Part shown: piece after piece, positions 51,817-60,804 of the stretch | Layout of the letters: each line of letters begins with the position of its first letter | Position numbering within the stretch: the first letter of the stretch is position 1 | From: Thermus neutrinimicus | GTDB lineage: Bacteria > Deinococcota > Deinococci > Deinococcales > Thermaceae | Direction: 5' to 3' | Assembly (NCBI RefSeq): GCF_022760955.1 | Contig: NZ_JAKTNU010000006.1 | Span: forward strand, 40,295 to 104,294 | Length of the DNA: 64,000 nucleotides | The notes under the pieces: model-generated | Databases searched by the model: none | What the model saw: only the letters and a program-made list of their open reading frames with translations | What the model was told of the DNA's origin: nothing | Program-made: the position numbers and the translations under genes

Positions 51817-52545
51817 ATGATCGCCTTCCACCGGGTGGGCCTGGAGTACCCCCGCACGGGGACTAAGGCGCTTTACAACGTGAGCCTCGAGGTCAAGAAG
51901 GGGGAGTTCGTCTACGTGGTGGGCCACTCGGGGGCGGGAAAGTCCACCCTGCTTTCCCTGATCTTGCGCCGGCTTCTTCCCACCCAGGGGGCGGTGTACT
52001 TCGCCGGGCAAAACCTGAGGCTCCTCAAGGGGGACCAGGTGGCCCTCCACCGTCGCAGGATCGGCATGGTCTTCCAGGACCACCGCCTCCTTTCCGACAT
52101 GACGGTGGAGGAGAACCTGGCCTTTGTCCTCCGGGTGCAGGGGGTTCCCCAGAGGGAGTGGGGGGAGCGGATCTTTACCGCCCTGCGCCGGGTGGGGCTT
52201 GCCCACAAGAAAAGGGCTTTTCCCGAGGAGCTTTCCGTGGGGGAGGCCCAGCGGGTGGCCCTGGCCCGGGCCCTGCTTTTGGACCCTCCCGTGATCCTGG
52301 CCGACGAGCCCACGGGGAACCTGGACCTGGATAACGCCCTAGGGGTGCTGGACATCCTCAAGGCCGCCCACCAGCGGGGGGCCACGGTGGTGGTGGCCAC
52401 CCACAGCCGGGAGCTCCTGGAGGCCTACCCGGCCCGGGTGGTGGTGCTGAAGGCGGGGCAGGTGGTGCGGGACGAACGTCCGGGGGAAGGTGGTAGCATA
52501 AGGGTAAGGGAAAGCCCTGACCGGGGCGGAAAGGAGGGCGCATGA
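51817..52545 (+). CDS. ftsE: Cell division ATPase FtsE
   Basis: 242 aa. Start 51817 is preferred over the upstream in-frame codon at 51790 because TATAGT lies 6 nt before it and MIAFHRVGLEYP is the FtsE N-terminus. Walker A GHSGAGKST, Walker B ILADEPTGNL. The signature reads LSVGEAQRVALARALLL instead of LSGGEQQR, so the first Gly is Val; this may lower ATPase activity. With FtsX it activates a periplasmic hydrolase partner. Its ftsX lies 2.5 kb away in the opposite direction. Overlaps hpf by ATGA. Confidence 0.9.
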   Translation: MIAFHRVGLEYPRTGTKALYNVSLEVKKGEFVYVVGHSGAGKSTLLSLILRRLLPTQGAVYFAGQNLRLLKGDQVALHRRRIGMVFQDHRLLSDMTVEENLAFVLRVQGVPQREWGERIFTALRRVGLAHKKRAFPEELSVGEAQRVALARALLLDPPVILADEPTGNLDLDNALGVLDILKAAHQRGATVVVATHSRELLEAYPARVVVLKAGQVVRDERPGEGGSIRVRESPDRGGKEGA

Positions 52546-53102
52546 ACGTCTACAAACTCATCGGTCGCAACCTGGAGATCACCGACGCCATCCGGGACTA
52601 CGTGGAGCGGAAGCTCTCCCGCCTGGACCGCTACCAGAACGGGGAGCTCATGGCCAAGGTGGTGCTTTCCTTGGCGGGCAGCAATCACGTGGCCCGCAAG
52701 GCCAAGGCCGAGGTACAGGTGGACCTCCCCGGGGGGCTCGTGAGGGTGGAGGAGGAGGACGCGGACCTTTACGCGGCCATCGACCGCATGGTGGACCGCC
52801 TGGAAACCCAGCTCAAGCGCTTCAAGGAGCGCCGCTTTATTGGCAAGCGCCACTCGTACCAGGGGCCTCCGCCCCCGGAGGTGCAGGACCTCGAGGCCCT
52901 GCGCAAGCCCGAGGAGGAGGAAGGTCCCAGGATCGTCCGGGTCAAGCGCTTTGAGATGAAGCCCATGGGCCCCGAGGAGGCGGCCTTCCAAATGGAGGCC
53001 TTGGGCCACGATTTCTTTGTGTTCCGCAACGCCAGGACCGACGAGATCAACGTCATCTACCGCCGCAAGGACGGCCACTACGGGCTTATCGAACCGGCAT
53101 AG
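52542..53102 (+). CDS. hpf: Long-form ribosome hibernation promoting factor
   Basis: 186 aa. N-terminal domain (MNVYKLIGRNLEITDAIRDY) that binds the mRNA/tRNA channel of the 30S subunit, a variable linker, and the C-terminal dimerisation domain (IVRVKRFEMKPMGPEEAAFQ, FFVFRNARTDEINVIYRRKD) that makes 100S ribosomes. ATGA coupling to ftsE. Confidence 0.95.
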   Translation: MNVYKLIGRNLEITDAIRDYVERKLSRLDRYQNGELMAKVVLSLAGSNHVARKAKAEVQVDLPGGLVRVEEEDADLYAAIDRMVDRLETQLKRFKERRFIGKRHSYQGPPPPEVQDLEALRKPEEEEGPRIVRVKRFEMKPMGPEEAAFQMEALGHDFFVFRNARTDEINVIYRRKDGHYGLIEPA

Positions 53103-53114
53103 CCTTAAAGGCCC

Positions 53115-54404
53115 CTAGTAGTAGGCGGAGGGATCCACGAAGCGGGTCTCTCCGCTCACGCGTACCGCCACCCTGAATTCCAGCTCCTCCGGGCGGATGA
53201 GGAGGCCGCCCCCCGTGTAGCCGAGGAGCTGGCCCCGCTCTACCCTTTGCCCCTCCTGCACCAGGGGCTCCTGCAGGTTGGTGTAGACGGTGGAAAGGGT
53301 TTCCGTATGCGCCAGCATCACCGTGTAGCCCAGGTTGGGCAGGTAGAGGATACCGGCCACGTATCCCTCGGCGGCTGCTTGCACGGGGCTTCCCGGGGCT
53401 GGGCCCTGGATCACCTGGAAGGGTCCTTCCTGCCCATAGGGCACCAGGATCCTGCCCCCGGGTACGGGGAAGGCCAGCCGGCCCACGGTGGCGGGCAGGG
53501 GGGGAGGGGGCACCACCACGCTGGCTTCCCGGGGCGCCCTTTGGGCCGCGGCTTGGCGGCGTTCGGCCTCCCGCCTTCGCCGTTCCTCCTCCTGGCGCTT
53601 GAGCTCCAGGAGGCGTTGCCTCTCCGCCAGGACCCGGGCCTGGAGCTGGGCCAGCTCCGCTTGCAGGCGCCCCCTTTCCTGTAGGGCGTCCCGCAGGAGG
53701 GCTCTTTTGCCCTGGGCTTCCCGCTCTAGGCTGGAGAGGGTAGCCTCCAGCTCCCTCTTCTGCCCCTCCAGGGCCTTTTGGGTTTCCCCAAGGGCCTTTT
53801 CCTTGGCGGTGAGGTCGGCGAGGAGAAGGCTTAGGCGCTCCCGTTCCTCCCTCAGGGCCTTCAGGGTGGCCTGAAGGGCGCGAACCAGGTCCGCATCCCG
53901 CTTGGAGATGTACCCCACCCAGCGGGCCCGCACCGCCAGATCGGTGAAGGATTGGGCCCTGAGGAGGGGTAGGTAGCGGCCCGCCTTTTCCCGGTGCAGG
54001 TTTCGCATCAGGGCCTGAAGCCGTTCCTTGAGGCTTTCCAGATCCATTTCCAGCTTGGCGATGCGCCCTTCTGTACGGCGTATCTCCTCTTTCAGCTGGG
54101 CGATCTGCCGGCTTAAGGCGGCGCGCTCCCTTTCCAACCGGGTGATTTCCCCCTCCAGGCGGGCCTTCTCCTTAAGTAGGTTCTCCACCCGACTGGAGAG
54201 GCGGGAGAGCTCCTGGTTTAGGATCCGGATCCGCTTTTGGCTTTGCTCCTCGAGGGCCTTAGCCCGGTTCAGCTGGCTTTCCAGGTTGCGCAGGGTGCCC
54301 TCTACCAGCTGGCTTTGCTGGGGGGCGGACACGTTCTGGCCCAAGGCCCATGGGAGAAGGCCTTGGCACAAAAGCACGGGGAGGAGAAGCCAGCTAAGGC
54401 GCAT
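53115..54404 (-). CDS. EnvC-like FtsX-dependent hydrolase activator (degenerate LytM)
   Basis: 429 aa. Signal peptide (LLPVLLCQGLLPWALGQ), a coiled coil from about residue 30 to 290, then a LytM/M23 domain (GRILVPYGQEG, AEGYVAGILYLPNLGYTVML, YTGGGLLIRPEELEFRVAV). The catalytic H-x(3)-D and HxH are missing (VYTNL where HxH should be, ELEF for HLHFE), as in EnvC and NlpD, which activate amidases instead of cutting. Operon with ftsX (1 nt apart), so the FtsEX-EnvC system. Confidence 0.88.
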   Translation of the reverse strand: MRLSWLLLPVLLCQGLLPWALGQNVSAPQQSQLVEGTLRNLESQLNRAKALEEQSQKRIRILNQELSRLSSRVENLLKEKARLEGEITRLERERAALSRQIAQLKEEIRRTEGRIAKLEMDLESLKERLQALMRNLHREKAGRYLPLLRAQSFTDLAVRARWVGYISKRDADLVRALQATLKALREERERLSLLLADLTAKEKALGETQKALEGQKRELEATLSSLEREAQGKRALLRDALQERGRLQAELAQLQARVLAERQRLLELKRQEEERRRREAERRQAAAQRAPREASVVVPPPPLPATVGRLAFPVPGGRILVPYGQEGPFQVIQGPAPGSPVQAAAEGYVAGILYLPNLGYTVMLAHTETLSTVYTNLQEPLVQEGQRVERGQLLGYTGGGLLIRPEELEFRVAVRVSGETRFVDPSAYY

Positions 54405-54405
54405 C

Positions 54406-55260
54406 CTAGACTTCCCTCAGATAGGCCCGGGTGGCCATGAAGGCTCCGCCAGCCCCCAGGATGGCTGCCAGGGCCAGGACCATAAGACCCGTCTGCCAGA
54501 GGTCCTTGGCCCCCAGCACGGGGAGGAAGGGAAGGAGCCCCTGGAGGGCCTGCGCCAGGCCCCGGTACAGGAGGCTACCCAAGGACACCGCCAGGAGGCT
54601 TGCCCCCAGGGTGAGCAGGAGCCCTTCCACCACGAAGGGGGCCTGGATGAACCGCCGAGTGGCCCCCACCAGGAGCATGATGCCCAGGGCTTCCTTGCGG
54701 CTTTCCAGGGATAGGCGGATGGAGCCCATGACGCTGAAGAAGGTGTTGAGGAGAAGGAGCCCCACCAGGACCCCCATGGCCAGCCGGCTTCCGGATAGCA
54801 CCTGGACCAACCGTTCCGTGAGCTCCCCCCCGTACTCCACCCCTTCTACCCCGGGAAGCTTCCTGAGCCTTTCCGCCACCTGGCGCACCGCCTCCGGATC
54901 CTTAAGCCTCAGGCGCAGGGTGTCGGGCAAGGGGTTTTCCACCAGGTCCTTGGCCTCGGCCAGGTAGGGGTAGTCCAGGACCAGCTGGGCCAGGGCCTCC
55001 TCCTTGCTTTGCAGCCGCACCTCGCCCACTTCCGGCCAGCCCTGGATCTCGGTGAGAAGGGCTTCCACATCGGCCTTCTTTTGCAGGAAGGCCGCCACTT
55101 CCAGTTCCCGCTCCAGGGTGTGCACCACCCGCTCCAGGTTCCAAAGGACTAGGCCCAGGAAATGGAGGAGGGCGAAGGATACCAGGGCGGTGAAGAAGGT
55201 GGCGAGGCTGGCCGTGGGATGGCGGAGGATCTGCCGCAGGCCCTCGCGCAGGGCGTACAT
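54406..55260 (-). CDS. ftsX: Cell division permease FtsX
   Basis: 284 aa. Four membrane helices (N-terminal LATFFTALVSFALLHFLGLV and three at the C-terminus including LAMGVLVGLLLLNTFFSVMG and LMVLALAAILGAGGAFMATR) and an extracellular domain (VAAFLQKKADVEALLTEIQG, KLPGVEGVEYGGELTER). TAAGAT stands 7 nt before the ATG (leaderless). First gene of ftsX-envC, convergent with ftsE. Confidence 0.92.
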   Translation of the reverse strand: MYALREGLRQILRHPTASLATFFTALVSFALLHFLGLVLWNLERVVHTLERELEVAAFLQKKADVEALLTEIQGWPEVGEVRLQSKEEALAQLVLDYPYLAEAKDLVENPLPDTLRLRLKDPEAVRQVAERLRKLPGVEGVEYGGELTERLVQVLSGSRLAMGVLVGLLLLNTFFSVMGSIRLSLESRKEALGIMLLVGATRRFIQAPFVVEGLLLTLGASLLAVSLGSLLYRGLAQALQGLLPFLPVLGAKDLWQTGLMVLALAAILGAGGAFMATRAYLREV

Positions 55261-55267
55261 GCTCTAC

Positions 55268-55273
55268 ATCTTA
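55268..55273 (-). promoter_or_regulatory. -10 of the leaderless ftsX operon
   Basis: TAAGAT on the - strand, 7 nt before the ATG at 55260. The rest of the gap (55274-55424) holds only a weak GCTC/GAGC hairpin near 55350. Confidence 0.5.
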
Positions 55274-55424
55274 CGCCCCTGGCTTGAGAAAAGGCTTGGG
55301 AGGGGATAAAGGGGGCATTGGCAGGAGGTGGGGCGTGAAACGCGCTCCCTTTTTGAGCGGCTCTTGGCCCACCAGGACCCCCTTGACCCTAAGCGTGGCC
55401 CCTTGGGCCAGGGGGTACCCCCCT

Positions 55425-56519
55425 TCAGGACACATTTGGCCGGAGTAGGGCCTTGCCCTTGGCGGAAAGGGCCTTTGGCCAATCGGTGAGGGGGAAGATG
55501 CCCCCGATGAGGGCCTCGAGGCCTCGGAGCTCGGGAAGGAGTCCCACCGCCTGGGCAAACTCCTCGGGGCTATAGGTGTAGCTTCCCACCAGGCCCACCT
55601 CCTTGAACCAGAAGGGGGAGAGGTCGGCCCAGTCCAGCCCCGGGGCCCCCAGGAGGAGGACCCGGCCTCCTTCCTGGGCCAGGGCAAGGGCCTGGCGGAA
55701 ACCCGCCCCGCTTCCCGAGGCCTCGAGGACCGCCTCGTACCCACCCCGGTATCCCTCAAAGAGGAGGTAGCGGTAGCGCCTGGCCCTTTCCCGCAGGGCC
55801 TCCTTGGCGCTCCCAAAAACCCCGTCCGCCCCGAAGGCCAAAGCCCGTTCCGCCTGGTGGGGGTACTTGGCCACGGCATAGACCCTTCCGGAAAACCCCA
55901 GGGCCCTAAGGGCCTGGAGGGCCAGGAGGCCCAAGGTACCCATGCCCAGGATCAGGACCTCCTTGGGCCAGGGCTTTAACTTCTTGAGGCCCCGCACCAC
56001 CACCGCCAAGGGTTCGGCGAGCACCGCCCGTTCCTCGGGCACGCCTTCGGGAATGGGGTAAAGCCTTTCCGGCCGGGCCAGGACCCACTCCCCAAAGCCC
56101 CCGGGGAGGTCCCGGTTGTAGCCCAGCATGCCCGGGGCCAGGGACCCTTCCGCCACGTTTTGGCATAGGCCTTCCTCGCCCTCCTGGCACTTCGGGCAAG
56201 GGGGAAGGCCCCGGTCGGCGCAGGTGAGAAGGGGGTTCACCGCCACCAGGCTTCCCTCCACCTCCCCCAGGATCTCGTGGCCAAGGACGGCGGGAAAGGA
56301 GAAGAAGGGGCTGATGGATGGGGGGCTTTTCCCATAGAGAAGGGCCAGGTCCGAGCCACAGACCCCGCTAAGCCGCACCTTGACCCTTACGAAGCCTGGC
56401 CGCTCGGGAAGGGGAAGTTGGACGAGGCTTAGGGGCAGAAGGCCCTTGGGGAGTCGCTTGCCCAGGGCCCTGGCGGCGAGGAAGCGGGGAAGGGAAGGGG
56501 TGTAGAGGAGGGCCTTCAT
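55425..56519 (-). CDS. Zinc-dependent medium-chain alcohol dehydrogenase
   Basis: 364 aa. Catalytic zinc Cys in LSGVCGSDLAL and GHE in VLGHEILGEVEG; structural zinc site is partly kept (CADRGLPPCPKCQEGEEGLC, four Cys). NAD(P) motif LILGMGTLGLLALQALRALG. Substrate unknown. It overlaps the aldolase gene by ATGA, so the two probably act in one sugar or polyol pathway. Confidence 0.85.
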   Translation of the reverse strand: MKALLYTPSLPRFLAARALGKRLPKGLLPLSLVQLPLPERPGFVRVKVRLSGVCGSDLALLYGKSPPSISPFFSFPAVLGHEILGEVEGSLVAVNPLLTCADRGLPPCPKCQEGEEGLCQNVAEGSLAPGMLGYNRDLPGGFGEWVLARPERLYPIPEGVPEERAVLAEPLAVVVRGLKKLKPWPKEVLILGMGTLGLLALQALRALGFSGRVYAVAKYPHQAERALAFGADGVFGSAKEALRERARRYRYLLFEGYRGGYEAVLEASGSGAGFRQALALAQEGGRVLLLGAPGLDWADLSPFWFKEVGLVGSYTYSPEEFAQAVGLLPELRGLEALIGGIFPLTDWPKALSAKGKALLRPNVS

Positions 56520-57577
56520 GACATGGGGACGGTGCGGACGAGCTTGCCCTCTATCCGCTCCATGATCTCGTCCAGGCTGCGCCCGGTGATGGTGAGGCCA
56601 TGGTTCTTCAGGCCCACCACCGCCCGGGTGGGGTCTGGGGCCTGGCGCACCTTCTCCGCCACCGCCTGGGCCAGCTCGTAGGTGCCGCAGGGGTAGTTGA
56701 AGGGGGTGGCGGGAACCCCTTCCATCCAGGCGTGCACGTGCAGGATGGCCCCGACCCCGGGGTGCTCCCGGTAGATCATCCAGTGCTCGATGGCGTCCAC
56801 GCTCACCCGCCTGGGTTCCACGTGGGGGGGCACGGAGAGGAGGATGGCGTTTTCCTGGGGGTCGTAGTCCTTCACCATCAGGATGTCCCGGCCGATCTCC
56901 TTGAGGTTGGCCTTGTCCACCCCGCTGGCCGACATCCAGAAGCGGCGCTCATCCTTGCGCACGGAGAGGTTGCCGTAGGAAAGCCCCCCGATGCCGTAAA
57001 GCCGTTTGACATGCCGGAGGTCCTCGGGGGGCAGGATCTCCTCGATGGGGAAGGGGGCAGGAAGAAGGTCCCACTCCTTGAGTTTCTTCCCTGCCCGGTA
57101 CATGCTTGCCGTAAGCTCATCCCCCTGCCAGAGTTCGGGCTCGAGGTCCTTGTGGAAGATGTTGTTGATGACCAGGCGGCTGCAGGCGATGGGCCTTAGG
57201 CGCGCGGCCACCCTCTCGTAAAACCCTTCCCCGTTGGGCTCGTCGTAGTGCCCGAGCTCCAGGGTGAGGAACTTGACCCCCCGGCTGGGCACATAGGCCA
57301 GAAGCACGTTGGAAAGGGCCCGGACCAGGTAGGGATAGAGGGCCTGGAGGGGGTTTTCGGGAAAGTCGGGGAGCTCCAGCACCGAGGCCACGAAGGTGGC
57401 CTGGGCCCGCCGGCGGTAAGGGCGTGGGTTTTCCGGGGAGATGGCGTTCAGCACCAGGTTGGGAGCCTTGGCCTCGGGGTTGTAGCGGAACCCCTGGGCC
57501 TCCAGGGCTCTTCCCAGTCCTTCTAAAAAGGCTTGGACCCTAGGGGAAGGTTCGCCGTGGATCATGTACTCCCACAT
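56516..57577 (-). CDS. Class II aldolase/adducin-family protein with extra N-terminal domain
   Basis: 353 aa. The C-terminal part (from about residue 190) has the class II aldolase fold: GGLSYGNLSVRKDERRFWMSA, zinc ligands HVHAWMEGVP and KNHGLTITGRSLDEIMER. The N-terminal 150-180 residues (VQAFLEGLGRALEAQGFRYN, RGVKFLTLELGHYDEPNGEG) are not part of the usual short fuculose or ribulose aldolases and I do not recognise them. GGAGGGC 5 nt before the ATG. Confidence 0.75.
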   Translation of the reverse strand: MWEYMIHGEPSPRVQAFLEGLGRALEAQGFRYNPEAKAPNLVLNAISPENPRPYRRRAQATFVASVLELPDFPENPLQALYPYLVRALSNVLLAYVPSRGVKFLTLELGHYDEPNGEGFYERVAARLRPIACSRLVINNIFHKDLEPELWQGDELTASMYRAGKKLKEWDLLPAPFPIEEILPPEDLRHVKRLYGIGGLSYGNLSVRKDERRFWMSASGVDKANLKEIGRDILMVKDYDPQENAILLSVPPHVEPRRVSVDAIEHWMIYREHPGVGAILHVHAWMEGVPATPFNYPCGTYELAQAVAEKVRQAPDPTRAVVGLKNHGLTITGRSLDEIMERIEGKLVRTVPMS

Positions 57578-57587
57578 AATGCCCTCC

Positions 57588-57616
57588 TTGCTCTGGTCCT
57601 TAGCCTACCCCATACT
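57588..57616 (+). promoter_or_regulatory. Promoter of the NylC-type peptidase
   Basis: TTGCTC (57588-57593), 17-bp spacer, CATACT (57611-57616), 6 nt before the ATG at 57623. Confidence 0.55.
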
Positions 57617-57622
57617 GGTCCC

Positions 57623-58597
57623 ATGGCGGAAGCCTTGGCAGGCAGCCGGGCCCTCCTTGCTGGGCTCGGGGTGGGGCATTTCACGGACCTCGAGGCCCTC
57701 ACCGGCTCCACCGTGGTCCTGGCGGAGGAGGGCTGGGTGGGAGCGGTGGACGTGCGGGGGGCGGCCCCCGGTACCCGGGAGACGGACCTCCTCTTGCCGG
57801 AAAACACCGTGGAGAAGGTGCAGGCCATCCTGCTTACCGGGGGAAGCGCCTTCGGCCTGAGGGCGGCGGATGGGGTCATGCGCTACCTGGCGGAGAGGAA
57901 GAAGGGCTTCTTCACCCCGGGGGGCGTGGTGCCCATCGTGCCCGCGGCGGTCCTTTACGACCTGGGCCGGGGAAGAGCCCACCGCCCGCCGGGGGAGGAC
58001 GCCGGGTACCAGGCGGCCTTGGCCGCGGGGGAAAGGGTGGAGGAAGGCAGCGTGGGGGCGGGAACCGGGGCGGTGGCGGGTGGGGTCAAGGGTGGGGTGG
58101 GCTTGGCGGGGTACCTTCTGGAGGAGGGGTACCAGGTCATGGCCTTGGTGGCGGTGAACAGCCTGGGCCGGCCCTTTGACCCCAGGACGGGGAAGCTTTA
58201 CGGGGAGGATCTCCTGGCGGAGGAGGAAAGAGCCCTTCTTCCGGACCGCTCCCGTTACCAGGGGAGGCCTGAGGACTACCGCTACCCTTTCCTTTTGGGC
58301 CAGAGCACTACCCTGGCGGTGGTGGCCACGGATGCCCCCCTGAGCAAGGCCCAGGCCAAGAGGCTTGCCATCATGGCCCAGGATGGGATCGCCCGGGCCA
58401 TCCGTCCGGCCCATACGCCCCTGGATGGGGACCTGGTCTTCGCCCTGGCCCTGGGGGAGGGGAAGGGGGTGGACCCCTACACCCTCTTGCGCCTTGGGGC
58501 CTACGCCGCCGATGCCGTGACCCGGGCGATCCTTCGGGCGGTTCTCCTTGCGGATGGTGTGCCGGGGATTCCCTCTTATCGGGACCTCATGGGGTGA
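57623..58597 (+). CDS. P1-family peptidase (DmpA/NylC type)
   Basis: 324 aa from ATG 57623. Motifs: TGGSAFGLRAADGVMRYL, GAGTGAVAGGVKGGVG, and QSTTLAVVATDAPLSK, where NylC-like enzymes cut themselves before a Thr that becomes the nucleophile. Family members hydrolyse beta-peptides, D-aminopeptides or nylon oligomers; substrate here unknown. Leaderless with a good promoter; divergent from the aldolase. Confidence 0.9.
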   Translation: MAEALAGSRALLAGLGVGHFTDLEALTGSTVVLAEEGWVGAVDVRGAAPGTRETDLLLPENTVEKVQAILLTGGSAFGLRAADGVMRYLAERKKGFFTPGGVVPIVPAAVLYDLGRGRAHRPPGEDAGYQAALAAGERVEEGSVGAGTGAVAGGVKGGVGLAGYLLEEGYQVMALVAVNSLGRPFDPRTGKLYGEDLLAEEERALLPDRSRYQGRPEDYRYPFLLGQSTTLAVVATDAPLSKAQAKRLAIMAQDGIARAIRPAHTPLDGDLVFALALGEGKGVDPYTLLRLGAYAADAVTRAILRAVLLADGVPGIPSYRDLMG

Positions 58598-59620
58598 TCA
58601 CCTGCCAGGAAAGGGGGCGAGCTCCGCCTCCACCTGTAGGACCTCCCCGCCCCGGCGCACGCTAAGGCGGATCCTGTCCCCCACCTGGTAGCGGCGCACC
58701 TCCCGCAGGAGGTCCTCGAAACTGTTCACCTTGACCCCGTTGACCTCGAGGATCACATCCGGCACCCCTCCTGCCTCCAACCCCCTTAGCCCTGCCCGGT
58801 GGGCGGCCCCGCCCGGAACCACCTCGCCCACCAGCACCCCACCTGGGGGCAGGCCCAGCTCCCGGGCCAGCTCCGGGGTTAAGGCCCTGGGCCCCCTCAG
58901 GCCCAGATAGGGCCAGTAGCTTCGCTTACCCCCTTCCATCCCCGACAGGACCTGGTCCCGGCCCAGGAGGGGGGTGAAGAAGCTGCGGAAGCCCTCCTCC
59001 GTCTGGCCGATGGCCACCGCCACCCCCACCGCCTTCCCCTCGAGGTCCAGCACAGGTCCGCCCGAGTCCCCAGGGGAGAGGGGCAGGCTGGTTTCCACCA
59101 AACCTGAAGGCAGGAAAGGCGAGGGGTCCACGAAAAGGCGGGTGATGCGCCCATACCGGGGGGCGATGAACTGGTTGCGCCCGTTGCCGATGTGCAAGAC
59201 CGCTTCCCCCACCTGGGGGCGCCTTTGCGTTTCCAGGGAAAGGAGGGCGGGGGCTTGGGCCTCCGTGGCCAGGATGGCCAGGTCCAGGGGTTCGGCGAAA
59301 CCCAGGAGGGTGGCCGTGGCCCGCTTTTGGTTGGCGAGCACCAGGGTATAAGGCCCGCCCTCCGCCACCACGTGGTAGGCGGTGAGGACCAGGCCCTCCC
59401 GGTAAAAGAACCCCGTGCCCCGGCCTCCCTCCGGGCCATCGATGCGCAAAACGGCGGGATGGGCCTTGGCGTACACCTCCTGCAGGCGTTCAGGTGGGGC
59501 CTGGGCCAGCTCCCAAGCCACATCTCCCGACCCACCCCAAGGCGGTGCGGGCTGGCTCCACAGGGCATAAAGGGCCCCGGCCAAGGGAAGGAGGAGGAGA
59601 ATCCCCCAGGCTTTCCTCAT
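58598..59620 (-). CDS. HtrA/DegP-like trypsin-PDZ protease
   Basis: 340 aa. N-terminal signal/anchor, S1 protease with His in VLTAYHVVAEG, Asp in EPLDLAILATE and Ser in SPGDSGGPVLD, then one PDZ domain (PPGGVLVGEVVPGGAAHRAG, PDVILEVNGVKVNSFEDLL). Probably exported and acting on damaged envelope proteins. Stop lies directly against that of the P1 peptidase. Confidence 0.93.
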   Translation of the reverse strand: MRKAWGILLLLPLAGALYALWSQPAPPWGGSGDVAWELAQAPPERLQEVYAKAHPAVLRIDGPEGGRGTGFFYREGLVLTAYHVVAEGGPYTLVLANQKRATATLLGFAEPLDLAILATEAQAPALLSLETQRRPQVGEAVLHIGNGRNQFIAPRYGRITRLFVDPSPFLPSGLVETSLPLSPGDSGGPVLDLEGKAVGVAVAIGQTEEGFRSFFTPLLGRDQVLSGMEGGKRSYWPYLGLRGPRALTPELARELGLPPGGVLVGEVVPGGAAHRAGLRGLEAGGVPDVILEVNGVKVNSFEDLLREVRRYQVGDRIRLSVRRGGEVLQVEAELAPFPGR

Positions 59621-59675
59621 GCTTACATTTTCCCAGGGAGCGGAAGGGGGAGGGTGGTTTTGGCCACCATGGGCC

Positions 59676-60773
59676 TCAGTGCCAAAGAAGGAGGAACCCC
59701 AGGAGGAGGAAGCCGACCCCGGGCCAGGGGTGGGGCTTTTTCAGGAGGAGGTGAAGGAGGGCCACCCCGATAAGGGCTAAAAGGGGGTGGGGAAGGGGTT
59801 TCCAGAAAAAGGCCAGGTAGAGGAGGCCCAAGAGGGCATTCAGGTCGTAAAGGCCCAGCAGGATGCGCACGGGCCTGTTGACCTCCTTCCGGAGGAGGAG
59901 GTAAAGACCTGCCAGAAAGGCCAGGCCCACCAGGGCCCATCCCAGGAACCGGTGCAAAAGGGGCACCCCCAAAAGGGCGGTGGGAAGGCCCTGGAGGGTG
60001 TAGCCCAAAGCGGTGGCCAGGACCACCAGAAGGCCAAAGCCCATCTGTGTCCAGCCGATGACCTTGGCTTCCACCGGTGGCCTTAAGAGGGCCAGACTTC
60101 CATACAGGGCCAGGAGGAAAAGGGCAAGGGTGGTGGGAGCGGGCAGAAGCCCCTGGCCTTGGAGGAGGAGGGCCAGGAGTAAGGAGGCCCAAAGGGCCAG
60201 GTGGGCGGGGTAAAGCTTAGGGTTACTTCCCCGGGCCCTGAGCACCTGGGTACGGGCGTAGTAGAGGGCGGCCACATCCCTCAGGGCCAAGGCCAGGAAG
60301 CTTCCCAAAGCGGTCTCCGGCCCAAGGCCCCCGGCCAGAACCCCGGCTGGGGCCAAGGAGGCCATGGCCAAGGCGGCGGCCACCTCGGGGAAAAGGTCCC
60401 GGGAGCGGTTTAGGGCATCCGCCCAGAGCATGTAGGCCCCCAAGGGCAGGGCCAGGAGGAGGGGAAGGAGGAAGGGGCCTTGCGCGGTCAGGGCGGTAAG
60501 GAGAAGGCCGAGAAGGGCCAAGGCGGAATAGGCCCCGCCCACCTTCAAGGCCAGTTGGGTACGGGGGTAGCGCTTCCCCTTCCGTAGGTCCTGGTAGGCC
60601 AACTTCAAGGGGTGCCGGGCCAAGAACCCGAAAAGGCCCAGGAGGGATAGCCCCAGGGTGTGGGGTCCCGGCGAGAGGAACAGGCCGAGGAGGAGGGGTT
60701 CTAGGGTAAACCCCCAGCCCCCGTGCTCCGTGGGGAGGGCCACGCTCTTAAGGGGAACACTGGTCGCACGCAT
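59676..60773 (-). CDS. YwiC-like multi-pass membrane protein (fused to extra helices)
   Basis: 365 aa from ATG 60773, with AAGGAG upstream. N-terminal part has the YwiC-like family pattern PTEHGGWGFTLEPLLLGL, then about nine membrane helices. The C-terminal 130 residues (HRFLGWALVGLAFLAGLYLL and later helices) may be a second membrane module. In Bacillus ywiC sits near nitrate respiration genes; here it is the last gene of a cluster with ScdA-N, cupin and oxidase-like genes, and nirK is 2 kb away. Function unknown. Confidence 0.8.
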   Translation of the reverse strand: MRATSVPLKSVALPTEHGGWGFTLEPLLLGLFLSPGPHTLGLSLLGLFGFLARHPLKLAYQDLRKGKRYPRTQLALKVGGAYSALALLGLLLTALTAQGPFLLPLLLALPLGAYMLWADALNRSRDLFPEVAAALAMASLAPAGVLAGGLGPETALGSFLALALRDVAALYYARTQVLRARGSNPKLYPAHLALWASLLLALLLQGQGLLPAPTTLALFLLALYGSLALLRPPVEAKVIGWTQMGFGLLVVLATALGYTLQGLPTALLGVPLLHRFLGWALVGLAFLAGLYLLLRKEVNRPVRILLGLYDLNALLGLLYLAFFWKPLPHPLLALIGVALLHLLLKKPHPWPGVGFLLLGFLLLWH

Positions 60774-60804
60774 ACTCTTCTCCTTGGTAAGGTCCGAAGA
60801 ACCC

